NCBI GenBank assembly: GCA_958510875.1
Contig: OY294068.1
Span: forward strand, 177,537,411 to 177,601,410
Direction: 5' to 3'
Origin: Endomychus coccineus
Lineage: Eukaryota; Arthropoda; Insecta; Coleoptera; Endomychidae
DNA: 64,000 nt
The stretch's first letter is position 1, and each line of letters opens with the position of its first letter. The notes beneath the pieces are model-generated. The model made no database searches and was not told where the DNA came from. It worked only from the letters and a program-made list of their open reading frames with translations. The translations under genes and the position numbers were made by a program. Shown in pieces: positions 36,571-47,699 of this stretch.

Positions 36571-37557
36571 CCTTGAACATACACAGACTCTTCTTCTGGA
36601 ATGGTTTTGTGCAAATGAACTTGCGGTTAATCTAGACAAGACAGCTAAGATATTTTTCACACATAAAAATTTAAGTTTTTGAAAACCTACAAATGTAAAA
36701 TTTTTAGGAGTAATTCTAGATCCTTCCTTGAACTGGGAAAGACACATCGATTACCTAGCAAAAAAGATGTCAAAAAATATTTTCTAATAAGAAACTTAGT
36801 GAATCACTTACTTGAGGATGTGATACGTATGGCCTTCTTCTCGCTAATACAATCTCACTCATGACGTATGCTTTGACGTGCTGGGGTCACTCCTCACATG
36901 TTAGTAGAATATTCGGTATAAAGAGAAAAGTCGTACGAATAATGTCAAGAAAACGTTTTAGAGACGACGTCAGATCTACTTTCACTAAATTAAATATCTT
37001 AACATTACCTTCTTTGTATATATATTATTGTCTTATAGACGGAATGTCTAATAGCACCAATGTTTTAGATAGTGATTTTCATAACTATAATACCAGACAA
37101 TGTAACAATATTCATACTGATTTTCTAAGACTAAATTCTAGTTAATATAGTTCAAATTATTATGGCAAAATATTTGTAAATAAATTACCTGAACATTTTG
37201 AAGCCTTACCATTAAAAAAAATTAAAATTACAATAAATGACTTTTTATCTAAAAATCCGTTCTACGATTTTAATGAATTTTTAAACTTCAATTCTAGATT
37301 ATACAATATCTCTCTAATATAACACCACGGGAAAAATCCTATTGCGTTTTCCTATCTGTAGGCCATATTTTAGCATAATTTAGCTCATTTTAACATATTT
37401 TACCATATTTTAACCGACTTTAACATATGTTCACGTGTTATTCTACTTAATTTACTTACAAAATTTTTTTAATTACATATTATGTATATATTATACATGA
37501 CAAGTGTAAACCACTGTATAACACGCAATAAACTGATTCTGATTCTGATTCTGATTA
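36571..37557 (+). pseudogene. CR1-type LINE C-terminal remnant with (CTGATT)n tail
   Basis: Reads LLLEWFCANELAVNLDKTAKIFFTHKNLS, VKFLGVILDPSLNWERHIDYLAKKMSKNIFLIRNL, MTYALTCWGHSSHVSRIFGIKRKVVRIM, NTRQCNNIHTDFLRLNSS and a final NDFLSKNPFYDFNEFL stretch up to about 37300. That is the region after YADD to the end of ORF2 in CR1/Jockey-group LINEs. The 3' end carries four direct repeats of a 6-bp CTGATT unit (37532-37556), typical of CR1-like LINE tails. It is 5'-truncated, with several stops. Confidence 0.78.
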
Positions 37558-37559
37558 CT

Positions 37560-38050
37560 TACTCACTTACTAATGGGTCTGATTGCGCTCCATTTTCCAG
37601 TTTGGGCTAGAAATTAACTTATTGATCATAGATTTGGAGTAACTAATGTTCAAATATATTTGCTATTGTTTCTCAACTTGGATGTTTTAATTTTGTAATT
37701 TCTACAAGTTACGTTTAATAATCTATGAGCAAGACTATTGAATGGAGCTATTTTATAATTGATAGGTGTAGCTGAACTCACTGAAATATACCTATAGATT
37801 TGTTTACGTTTTCTGAATATGTTGTATTCCAAGTGGTACCATCTTTAATAATGTTATTGTCAAAGGAAAGGGAACTGATTATCTGTTTTTATTTCTACAG
37901 TGAATTTAAGCCATCTTATTCGAGATAGATTACATTAGAAATTATGCCCTAGAGTATTATGAGCGTTTAAGTATATAACCCTACATCAATATGAATTTAT
38001 AATCCACTACCATAGTAATGTTTTAACATGAGATTACAGGTAACCTTTAT
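37560..38050. other. AT-rich stretch, nothing recognised
   Basis: No coding motif or repeat boundary was seen before the tandem duplication at 38054. Confidence 0.4.
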
Positions 38051-38053
38051 TCA

Positions 38054-38935
38054 CATCTCCAATATGAATCAAATGTCATACCAGCTGTTTTGTAATATTG
38101 AAGGTATATTTTTCCAAGCAGTTTTCTGTTTTATGACGCACAAGTGTCTTGTTCTTCAAAAATACATCTTCAGGAGGCAGGAGGACTCTCTTATTCAAAC
38201 ATTCTCGCTACAACTCAACATAAAATAGCTAAATGGTCCAGCGTTATCGACAAGAACAACATATCATTTTGCATGGTCAATTGGTTACTGCCGTCATTGT
38301 CATAGACTATTATCTGTAATATCAAATAATCCTCTATATTCTTCTAGAATTCTGATATCAATCAATCATAAATTCAGAAATTTCCTTTTTACTTGGAAAT
38401 CCCTAATATACTTGTCTCAATTTTATGAATGTATATCTCACTGAAGATCCCAAGCGCACTCACGGGATGATTTTGATGTTTCATTATGACATCTCCAATA
38501 TAAATCAAATGTCATACCAGCTATTTTGTAATGTTAAATGTATGATTTTCCAAGGACCTTTTTGTTATATGTCGCACAAGTATCTTGATCTTCAAAAATA
38601 CATCTTCAGGAGGCAGGAGGATTCTCTTATCCAAACATTCTCACTATAACTCAACATAAAATACCTAAATGGTCCAGCGTTATTGACAACAACATATTAT
38701 GTTGCATGGTCAATTAGTTACTGCCTTCATTGTCATGGACTATTCTCTGTAATATCAAATAATCCTCTGTACTTTTATAGAATTCATATATCAATCAATG
38801 GAAAGTTCCAAAATTTTCGTTTTACTTCAAAATCCCTGGTATACTTGTCTTAATTTTATAAATGTATATCTCACTGAAGATCCCAATTGCACCCACGGGA
38901 AGATTTTGGTGTTTAATTATGACATCTCAAATAGA
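38054..38935. repeat. Tandem duplication, two units of about 435 bp plus start of a third
   Basis: CATCTCCAATAT starts at 38054 and 38490 and a variant (CATCTCAAATA) at 38923, giving periods of 436 and 433 bp. Within the units CAGGAGGCAGGAGGA, AATGGTCCAGCGTTAT, AATATCAAATAATCCTCT and CTCACTGAAGATCCCAA recur in register. Parallel frames in both units translate similarly, but with no recognisable domain. This is a local tandem duplication or the edge of a satellite. Confidence 0.9.
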
Positions 38936-38939
38936 CGAA

Positions 38940-40050
38940 ATTCTGGCGCTTTGCACATTAAGATTTTATAATCACGATTTCATGATTTAATTAATCCATT
39001 AATTGTCAGCGGAGAATTAAATTAGCTCGAATAAAGTCAGCAATATGAAGGATTATCACGTATATAAACCCGTAATTAGATGAGTTAACAAGATTTGCAT
39101 CATTATTACTTTAAATTTTTATACCTTTTTCCTTTGTACTGACATTTGGTGTAGAAAAACTTATAGCCCCCAGCGGATAAGGAAGGATCCCAAAGTTAAT
39201 TAAAATTTAATAAACGTGATAAACTGCTGCGAGATTTAGGAAACTGAAAGGCAAGTACCGAGAACATGTAAGGAATTCCATTGTGTTCCAGGACGAGAAC
39301 GAGTATTGCTTTATGTCATGTTTATATCTGAACTAGGTACATTAAATTGGACATTAAACCGTACGCCATCACAAACTGCAGGAAAAGCAAACATTCCGCA
39401 TTTTAAACGAAAAACAGGTTATGTAATTATCCTACCCCGGAAGCAAATCCTGCAAAGATTCTGATAGTATTTTACCAGTTTCCTATCTTTTGGATATTTA
39501 TGAGTCTAAAAATATGTACACGACAGAATATCCGTTGTGAGGAAATCATTCTGTTAACGTTTCAAATACATATTCGAGAAAGGGAATTCATACAGTATGA
39601 ACAAAAGTGGCTCTTTACGTCGATTCCGAATTATGAATTTGATGAGGTTATACGACCTATTTAATCTTCAAAATGCATAATTTTAGTATAATCCAATCCT
39701 TCCAAGGAATGTACAGATAGGAAAGGTCTCAACTTATTAGATAATGATAAGTTTCTCAGCTAAAACCTTTTTTGATATATTTATTATAAATTATTGTATT
39801 GTTACATATTTTTTTTACAAGCTAATGGAAAAAATGATCAGATGAGATAATTTTAATGTCACCAATAATTTTTCAAATTTGGATAGTTTTATTCCTTAGG
39901 GACAATTCATTCCATGATTCGGATATCTTCCAAAAATTAACAGCGGATGTTAGAAAAATATCCTATAGATACAATAAACATTTATAAGGGAGTTGTCATT
40001 TGATTTTTGATGTACTGAAGATGATGAACAACAGTTGTTGGGAGACAGAT
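38940..40050. other. AT-rich stretch, nothing recognised
   Basis: No coding frame of note. Ends at the TA target of the mariner-like element. Confidence 0.4.
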
Positions 40051-40055
40051 TTATA

Positions 40056-40642
40056 CAGGGTGTCCTCGAACTGCGTGGCTAAAATAAAACCGAAGATTCT
40101 TTGATTCGAGAAAAATTTGATGAGCCTTTTTACTTTTGCCTCAAGTGTCTTGTTTAGCCGGTAGAGGGCTTCAAAGTTGCAAAAATAATTTTGTTTTTTC
40201 GGTATAACTTGAGAACGTGATGGAGGACTTTTACAATATTTGGCAAGTGAGTTACTGTCAATGATAGCCGTTTTTGAGAGTGGTGCATAGAGCCTTAGAG
40301 ACCATAGAAATGGCTCAAACTTGAGGATGTAACGGGAAAAGTGTCCAGAACTTTTTTGTGGTCAATGTAATTCACTCGATATTTTTTATGTCGATAGCTT
40401 ATCTAATTTGAAAACTTTTCTTACTTTTAGAAAATTTTGATAAAATCAACGGATTAGCTTGAAAAAATTAATTTTCGAGTCTCTGCAATTTTGGCTTACT
40501 TATTTTACTTGATTAAAATACCTCAGTTGCCTTTGCTTTTCTAATGTCATTTTGGCATTTGAAGAATTTATCCTCAAAACTGTCAGTTTTTACTTTGCTT
40601 TCCGTAAAAATTTTATAAAATTATGGCTCAAACACTGAAATG
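40056..40642 (+). repeat. Left long terminal inverted repeat of the mariner-like element
   Basis: Inverted partner of 41729-42325. The inner boundary is near AACACTGAAATG, mirrored by CATTTCAGTGTT at 41729. The transposase frame begins just inside it. Confidence 0.85.
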
Positions 40643-40659
40643 TTATTGATTTATGGACT

Positions 40660-41563
40660 TTGTCGTTGCAATGGCCGGAGAAGGGAAAGATATCCGCATC
40701 GCAGAATTCCGAATCGGCAAACCTTCGCGAAACTGGACGCAGACGGACAAGAAGGACGTTAGAGCTCGAAGAAGCGATACTGGAAGCGGTTGAAACTGAA
40801 CCTGGGATAAGCACACTACGTTTGGGACTTCGTATTGGAGCCTCAAAATCAGTAGTTCATAATGTACTGAAAGAAGAACTGTTGTATCCCTATCATATTA
40901 AAACAGTTCAAGACTTATTGCCCATGGATCCAGGTCATCGGCTAGATTTCTGTCGGCTTATTGTCCAAAGACAAAACGCAAACCCCAATTTTTGTAGAAG
41001 AATTCTATTCACGGACGAAGATACTTTCACGAGATGTGGTCTTTTTAACCCCCATAATGAACATTTATATGCTGATGAAAATCCTCATGAAACGGAAGTT
41101 ACATATTTTCAGAATAAAACTAAAATCAATGTTTGGGTTGGAACTGTGGATAACTTCATTCTTGGCCCTACCGTTATACCCGATCAATAGAACGGGGAGA
41201 ACTACTTGAACTTTTTGGAACAAAGGCTACTTGAACTGTTGGAAGACTTGCCCTTACACATTCGTCGTGGCCTGGTTTATCCATGATGGTGCACCTCCTC
41301 ATTTCACATTAGTTGTGAGGCATTTGAATGCGGAATATCCAGATCGCTGGATAGGTAGAGGACACGATGCACCAGTGAACTGGCCGGCCCGCTCCCCTGA
41401 TTTGACGCCCTGCGTTTTCTTTCTATGGGGCGCTTTGAAGTCGAAAGTTTATGCAGCTCCAGTAAACACACGAGAGGAATTGTTGCAACGAATTAATCAT
41501 GAAGCGGATTTATTGAAGAATAGTACTAGCCAGAGTTCAATCCAATTTCTTGAAACGAATTAA
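40660..41563 (+). pseudogene. Mariner-like (DD41D-type) transposase, inactivated
   Basis: Without the breaks this would be about 300 residues. A helix-turn-helix segment comes first (LEEAILEAVETEPGISTLRL, ASKSVVHNVLKEE). Next is the first catalytic block, ILFTDEDTFTRCGLFNPHNEHL, then INVWVGTVDNFILGP. A TAG stop at 41188-41190 interrupts the frame, and a frameshift near 41280 (consistent with loss of 2 bp) leads into the second block, HDGAPPHF. The third block is WPARSPDLTPCVFFLWGALKSK, where Val replaces the expected catalytic Asp. About 42 residues separate the second Asp from that position, close to the DD41D mariner group. The N-terminus seems shorter than in relatives. No ATG lies at the frame start (TTG at 40660; an ATG at 40653 is in another frame). 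Non-functional. Confidence 0.82.
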
Positions 41564-41728
41564 TCTGTGTATTCAGGAAAATGGGCAACATTTCGAACAA
41601 TTGATGCCTTGGCGATTTCCCAAAAAGTTTTGTTGTTTCTTTTAATTTAGCATTTGTTTTTCCTAAATAATCACATCGTTTCCCCATTTCTATTGTTTTT
41701 ATTATTCGTGTTTTACCGAGATATTAAC

Positions 41729-42325
41729 CATTTCAGTGTTAGTGAAATTTTGAGCCATAATTTTATAAAATTTTCACGGAAAGCAAAGTAAAAACTGACA
41801 GTTTTGAGAATAAGTTCTCCAAATGCCAAAATGACATTAGAAAAGCGAAGGCAACTAAGGTATTTTAATCAAGTAAAATTAGTAAGCCAAAATTGCAGAG
41901 ACTCGAAAATTATTTTTTTCAAGCTAATTCGTTGATTTTATCAAAATTTTCTAAGAGTAAAAAAAGTTTTCAAATTAGATATGCTATCCACATAAAAAAT
42001 GTAGAGTGAATTACATCGATCACAAAAAAGTTCTGGACACTTTTCCCGTTACATCCTCAAGTTTGAGCCATTTCTATGGTCTCTAAGGCTCTATGCTCCG
42101 CTCTCAAAAACGGCTATTATTGACAGTAACTCACCTGCCAAATATTGTAGAAGTCCTTCATCACGTTCTCAAGTTATACCGAAAAAACAAAATTATTTTT
42201 GCAACTTTGAAGCCCTCTACCGGCTAAACAAGACACTTGAGGCAAAAGTAAAAAGGCTCATCAAATTTTTTTCGAATCAAAGAATCTTCGGTTTTATTTT
42301 AGCCACGCAGTTCGTGGACACCCTG
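41729..42325 (-). repeat. Right long terminal inverted repeat of the mariner-like element
   Basis: Inverted copy of 40056-40642, about 10 bp longer through small indels. Ends at GGACACCCTG followed by TA. Confidence 0.85.
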
Positions 42326-42369
42326 TATAACGTTCATTTAATTGCAACCACTCACAATAAATTTCGAAA

Positions 42370-44375
42370 CAACAAAAAATATATTGCAATAGTAAAAAAC
42401 AAATAACACAACACTGAAAAAAGTATCAAATTCTCGTTGCAATTTCTACTGATGCTTCTGCGCACTCAATATGCTTCACATTTCCTTGAGATTTCTCGTA
42501 TACGGGTTGTTTATAATCTTTTCAAACAAATTTTATAAATCTAGTTGCAGTTAACGTCTTGATATTTTTGCAAAAGTATTTTGACATCACGTAATTACAA
42601 GCCACTCAAGGTCTTCTCTGATGAAATCTGCTTTGGATTAACATTTTACACTTCCTGCACACTCCAACGTTATTTCCTAACTCCGATTTGTTTGCGAATT
42701 CCTCGTGAATTTCCCATTATTAAAAAACGTCTTGCGGGAAACAATTTGGAATGTGACTGCCCGGGTGAGTTCATGATGCAGCTTACTAGATTTTTCCATA
42801 CGTGTATAGAGACTGAGGTTGTGCAAAAAATACTGCAGAATGGAAATTTTTATTGTGATAGTGACAAAGCTCCGCATAAGACTGCTCCTGCCGTGCTCTC
42901 CTTATTTCAATCCAGTTTTACCTAGTACTTGGCCACATTCGAAGCGCTCGACTGAGGAAAAACGTGTATTTTTGCTGTAGAGACCAAATGATGGAATCAA
43001 ATCGTAAATAGCGAATTTTATTTATTTATTTATTTATTTATTTACATTACACCCATTTAACAGGCGTAGAGCCCAATTACAAAATGAGGAATAACACAAA
43101 ATAAGAAATACAAGAAAATATTATAACAGGCATTGAAATTAAACTGAGATAACATAACATTTCAAGAACAGAACATAAAAAAATTAAACAAAGATTAAAC
43201 AAAGAAGAGAGAAAATGCAATCTATATAGAACTGAGGATTGCACGAAACGCTTCAGACCTCAGATAACTCAAACTACATGTGAATAGATCGACCCGCATA
43301 TGTATGTTATTATAAGCTCTGCACATGCCACCGATTGGCGAGCACCTGCTTACGTTTGTTCTCGGTGTAGGCAAGTAAAAGAATAAATTAAGTCTGGACT
43401 CAAATCTAGGCACATGAAAACACAAAGCCCGTAGAATTTCCGAACATTCCACAGAAGAATGAAAAAGTTTAAACAGGAATACTATACCCGATAGCCAAGC
43501 TATCGAAAGAAAACCTCGAAAGTAAATCGGTATGCGGATAGCCAATAACATGGTAGATATTGTCACATTTAAAAGCAAGGTATTTGAGAAATCTGCGTTG
43601 CATGCTTTCCACAGAGACAACATGAATCTGGTAGAATGGAGACCATACCAAGGACGCATATACCAACCGTGATCTTACAAATGTAGGTATTAAAGAGAAG
43701 AATAGATGTCTGAATCTCGGAAAACTCCCTAGAACATCGTAGAACAAATCACAACATCTTAGACGCTTTGGCGCACATATGACTGATATGATCAATGAAT
43801 GATAACCTTCTGTCAAAGATAACACCAAGGTCACAGAACGTATTCGGTCTATTCAAGACACGGGCATCGAGGGTATATTCGTATAGAATGTCATTGGACT
43901 TCAGCGAGAATGTCAAGACAGCACACTTACCAACATTAAGAGGCAACATATTCTTCACATACCATGCATTCACAGCTGACAGATTGGATTGAAGCCTGAG
44001 ACAGTCACCGATATCAGATACCCTGAAATATATTTTGAGGTCATCGGCATACAAAAGATGGGGGACATCCAAGACTTCCAAGAGGTCATTAATGAACAAA
44101 ATGAAAAATAGAGGGCCAAGAATGGATCCCTGTGGCACCCCCGAAGTAGCAAAAATGTCGACCCATCTTCAACCACGATAACACACGAAGTGCTGGATAT
44201 ACCCGCTTTTGAAACCAAGATTCTCAATGAGTATATCAAATGACATTCTAACAGAAAGAAGTGTTGTTGTTGTAGTGTTCTCATTACCATTCGCTCGATA
44301 AAAACGCCCCAACAATGGATTCGCATGTACCTTTATCTTTCTTCATTGACATTACTGATAAAAGTGTTTTAACAT
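42370..44375. repeat. Interspersed ~870-bp repeat, copy 2, split by a LINE
   Basis: 42370-43016 and 44195-44375 together align with 8700-9550. The break falls after GCGAAT (43011-43016), where copy 1 simply continues with GCAGAATGTAACCGC. Homology resumes at about 44195 (ACCCGCTTTTGAAACCA). The inserted piece is the LINE at 43017-44190. Confidence 0.78.
43017..44190 (-). pseudogene. 5'-truncated Jockey/CR1-like LINE with (AAAT)n tail, nested insertion
   Basis: Minus strand: WVDIFATSGVPQGSILGPLFFILFINDLLEVLDVPHLLYADDLKIYF (RT motifs B and C, YADD intact), LNVGKCAVLTFS, FCDLGVIFDRRLSFIDHI, then after frame changes LIPTFVRSRLVYASLVWSPFY, MQRRFLKYLAFKCD, FHVPRFESRLNLFFYLPTPRTNVSRCSPI and a YLRSEAFRAIL end near 43220. 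The 3' tail is a run of AAAT units (plus strand TTTA, 43019-43045), marking target-primed insertion. It starts inside the RT, so it is 5'-truncated, as most LINE copies are. Frame breaks are few, suggesting a fairly young insertion. Confidence 0.85.
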
Positions 44376-44702
44376 CAGTGATGATTCATCTCTGAAGCAA
44401 ATCGGATTGTTTCCAAGCAATTAATATTGAATGCAATATACTATCTCGTTAAAGAAACCTCGAACGAACAGACTTGCATGATGCATCCGTCCTTCTGCTG
44501 CGTACAAAAATGAAATGTTTGATACAATGTGTTTATGGATAAGGGAAGGAACGCTATTATAATAATGACCATTGAGCAAAACATCAACCAGGTTGATATT
44601 AATATTGTTATGTTTAATTTTCACAATCCATTTTTTGTAGATTCGTGTTACTAAGTTTCGAGGTCAATTATTACATCTCATCGTTAGGTTTATATATATT
44701 TA

Positions 44703-46409
44703 CTAGCTGACCCGGCAAACGTTGTATTGCCATGTAAATAATTTCTAGAGAATTTCTAGTGTAGAAAAAGAATAACTAACTTATTGGAAGTGTGTAAGGA
44801 TGTGGTATATGAGTGGAAAAGGCATGGAGCGCTGTGAACGATGAGGGAATATGAAAATAACAGAACACCAAACATTAATTTTTTAATTCATTATAATTTA
44901 TTTTAAGTAATAATTATTTATATCATTAATTCATTACATAATATTAATCTCTTAATGCTACAGCGTGAACAATATTTTTTGTTAGCCCGTCTTTAGCTAA
45001 TACCTATAATATGTATTCGTGGTATTAATATATTTTCACCTCGAAACTTGCCATTTAAAATGGTGGCTTCGATAACGTTTTTCATTAATTTTTCAATGAC
45101 TAATCGCGTACCGTTGCACAGCCGTGGCGGGTTCAAATTACGGAGCAACATAATTGGAGATCCAACCTTCAATTGTAAGTTATGCGGTGGCATGCCTGGC
45201 AAATCCAGTGAGTTCAAAAACTCTGTTGGAAAATTTACAGCTTCAGTGGCATCGCAAACTGTATCAATGGATTTATATGATACCAAGTCTCCTGGCAATA
45301 ACTGTTGTATCTTCAGATTCAAAATGTCAACGTCCACATTTTTTGCCGCTAAAATTGCTCTTTCTGCAAGCCACTCGAGATTTATGTAATTCGTGTGTAC
45401 ATCGGGAAATATTTGTCCAATGAGAGCATCTTGCGATTCAATGATTGTGCAGAAATCAGTCGGTAATTTTACGCATCCAGTTTCATCTATAGTGACTTTT
45501 CCATCGCCGATATCTAAGAGTTGTTTTGAGAATGTTTCAGCGGATGGATCTTGAAGCATTTGGCGCGCATATTTACTTTCAGCTGTACTTTTTCAACATT
45601 ATTTCAATTCGTTTTCCACCAGTCCCAACAATGTTTTCGTTATAAATAAGAAAGAATAATTTTTGATTTTATAATAAACGTATAAAAATAATTTATACTT
45701 ACAACTCAATAGCCGTTGTTTGCGGGAACTCGTGACACGTGTTGAGTATTTTAGAGGTTACGTAATTCACTAAATTAACTGATCGTGCGAATTACACTCA
45801 AAATTAATAATTTTATTAGTTATTAATAATTAATTATATTCAATAATATTAGTTATTAATAAATAAATAATAAAGTTAGTTGAGAATATATTTGATATGA
45901 GAGTTACACTGAGATAGTAAAAATGTTTAACTACTACGCTTGACGCATAAACACTAATAATAGCCGAAAAGTGTAGAGGGAGTGAGAGAAGGCTTATTGT
46001 TTGAGAGAAATAGGAGACCATCTTCGTTGTCATCCCTACTCCGTGCTGTTTAATGAGTGAGAAGTGACACCGGTAGACACATGAAGGGGATAACTTACCA
46101 AGTAATAATAATTGATGTTATCGAGCGGGATAAAAAATTATTAAAAAGCAGGGGTTGGTGATAGAAGAGTGAAAATTTAGGGTTGTATGTATTTTTTAAT
46201 GCCACATAGTAAAAAAGTAAAAAAAAAATTATCCAAAAAATAAAAAAAAATATTTTGGGGTAGACACCCCTTATCACTTAGGGGTTTGAAAGATAGATAG
46301 TAGCCGATTCTCAGACTTACTGAATATGCATGAAAAATTTCATAAGAATCTAGCCGTTTCGGAGGAGTATGGGAACGAACATTGTGACACGATAATTTTA
46401 TATATTAGA
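44703..46409 (-). mobile_element. Helitron (non-autonomous, with helicase remnant), 1.7 kb
   Basis: Read on the minus strand, the element begins TCTAATATATAA at 46409 and its 5' region contains GTGTCACAATGTTCGTTCCC and ACTCCTCCGAAACGGC. It ends ...GCCGGGTCAGCTAG at 44703, a CTRR Helitron terminus, after the AACGTTTGCC block. The flanking bases are A (5') and T (3'), fitting Helitron insertion between A and T. Inside, on the same strand, is part of a PIF1-type helicase (44993-45559). The 5' region is duplicated in the neighbouring copy at 46455-47527. Confidence 0.85.
44993..45600 (-). pseudogene. Helitron helicase C-terminal fragment (PIF1-like)
   Basis: The uninterrupted 188-codon frame (45559-44993) carries AETFSKQLLDIGDGKV, LPTDFCTII, IFPDVHTNY, WLAERAILAAKNVDVD, LPGDLVSYKSIDT, FPTEFLNSLDLPGMPPHNLQLKVG, SPIMLLRNLNPPRLCNGTRLV and VIEATILNGKFRGENILIPRI. 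This is the canonical order of the C-terminal part of Helitron Rep/helicase proteins. It stops where relatives continue to the FPxxLAFAMTINKxQGQ box, so the final SF1 motifs are missing, as are the Walker A region and the Rep domain. Upstream, NMRAK at about 45570 lies in a shifted frame. A dead remnant carried by a non-autonomous copy. Confidence 0.85.
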
Positions 46410-46454
46410 TATCGGAACTACGTATTGTTCTGTTAGAAATAGTGAAAAAAGCGA

Positions 46455-47527
46455 ATTCATTTTTCACCATTCCCAACAATATTTTCGTTATAAATAAGAA
46501 AGGATAATTTTTGATTTTATATAAACGTATAAAAATAATGTATACTTACAACTCAGTAGCCGTTGTTTGCGGGAACTCCTGACACGTGTTGAGTATTTTA
46601 AAGGTTATGTAAATCACTTAATTAACTGATCGTGCGAATTACACTCAAAATTAATAATTTGTGATATTCAATAATATTAGTTATTAATAAATAAATAATA
46701 AAGTTACTTGAGAATATATTTGATTTGAGAATTACACTGAGATTGTAAAAATGTTTAACTACTGGACTGAGAGAAGGCTTATTGTTTGAGAGAAATAGGA
46801 GACCCATTTCGTTGTTATCCCTACTTCGTGCTGTTTAGTGGGTGAGAAGCAGAGAGATGTAAGAATAGAGAGCGCTAGTCCCATAAAACCCTATGTTAAT
46901 CGAGTGACCGGAATTAGAGTAGTAACCGATTTCTCCCCTCCAACAACGTACTCTATGCGCGGCAAAGAGGTCTATACACGTTGATGCGCGGCATCATTCA
47001 CAATTCGTTCTTTCGACGTCGAGTCTTCCGCTAGTGTAGTTCGCGCAATGGTATGGGAAGCTTGGTAACTCATTCATCCCCACTCCGCGGCTCTAAATTC
47101 ATCAAGTCCGGTCACTAATATATCCTTTAGCGCTCTCTATTCTTACATCTCTCTGGTTAGAAGTGACACCGGTAGACACATGGAGGGGATAACTTACCAA
47201 GTGATAATAATTGATGTTATCGAGCGGGATAAAAAATGATAAAGTGACTATTAAAAAACAGGGGTTGGTGATAGAAGAGTGAGAATTCAGGGTTGTATGT
47301 ATTTTTTAATGCCACATGATAAAAAAATAAAAAAATAGAATTTTATCCAAAAAATAAAATATTTTTTTTTGGGGTGGACACCCCTTATCACTTAAGGGTT
47401 TGAAAAGTAGATAGTAGCCGATTCTCAGACTTACTGAATACGCATAAAAAGTTTCATAGGAATCGGTCAAGCCGTTTCGGAGGAGTATGGCAACGAACAT
47501 TGTGACACGAGAACTTTATATATTAGA
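46455..47527 (-). mobile_element. Second, 3'-truncated Helitron copy
   Basis: The minus-strand 5' terminus TCTAATATATAA at 47527 and the following about 760 bp (excluding a 306-bp insert) repeat the 5' region of the Helitron at 44703-46409 in the same orientation. Shared landmarks include GACACCGGTAGACACATG, GATAACTTACCAAGT and TATCACTTA.GGGTTTGAAA. The helicase and the CTAG 3' end are absent, so it is truncated at about 46455 against the first copy. Confidence 0.78.
46850..47155. mobile_element. hAT-type MITE, 306 bp, inside the second Helitron
   Basis: Begins CAGAGAGATGTAAGAATAGA and ends with the exact inverse, TCTATTCTTACATCTCTCTG; the perfect TIR is about 28 bp, extending into GAGCGCTA/TAGCGCTC. 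Flanks are GTGAGAAG (46842-46849) and GTTAGAAG (47156-47163), an 8-bp target duplication with one change. The empty site is visible in the first Helitron copy (GTGAGAAGTGACACCGG at about 46058). No coding capacity. The interior is less AT-rich than the flanks. Confidence 0.9.
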
Positions 47528-47699
47528 TTAATTCTTCTCTAGTAATTTCATTGCAAGCTATTACTTCCAAATTATTTGGTCGACTAGTATATACTACATT
47601 TTCGACCATACCGCAAAAATAAAATTCATGTGTCGACAAATCAGTTGATCTAGGTGACCAATGAATTAGCAGATTATTCCGTCCAAACTATTTGAATTA

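Larger units (their letters stand above)
40056..42325 (+). mobile_element. Complete mariner-like element with ~590-bp terminal inverted repeats
   Basis: The element starts CAGGGTGTCCTCGAACTGCG and ends CGCAGTTCGTGGACACCCTG and is flanked by TA on both sides (40054-40055 and 42326-42327), the Tc1/mariner target. The inverted repeats extend far inward: 40056-40642 pairs with about 41729-42325, with only scattered differences (for example GAAGCCCTCTACCGGCTAAA and GGACACTTTTCCCGTTACAT in the right arm mirror the left). The remaining 1.09 kb encodes the transposase. Classical mariners have TIRs of tens of bases, so this length is unusual. The high similarity of the arms suggests fairly recent activity or arm homogenisation. 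Confidence 0.9.

Noticed and set aside
46930..46990. GAGGTCTATAC shared by the hAT MITE (about 46969) and the hAT derivative (about 50511)
   Set aside because: Only 11 bases match and the flanks differ. Not enough for a relationship.
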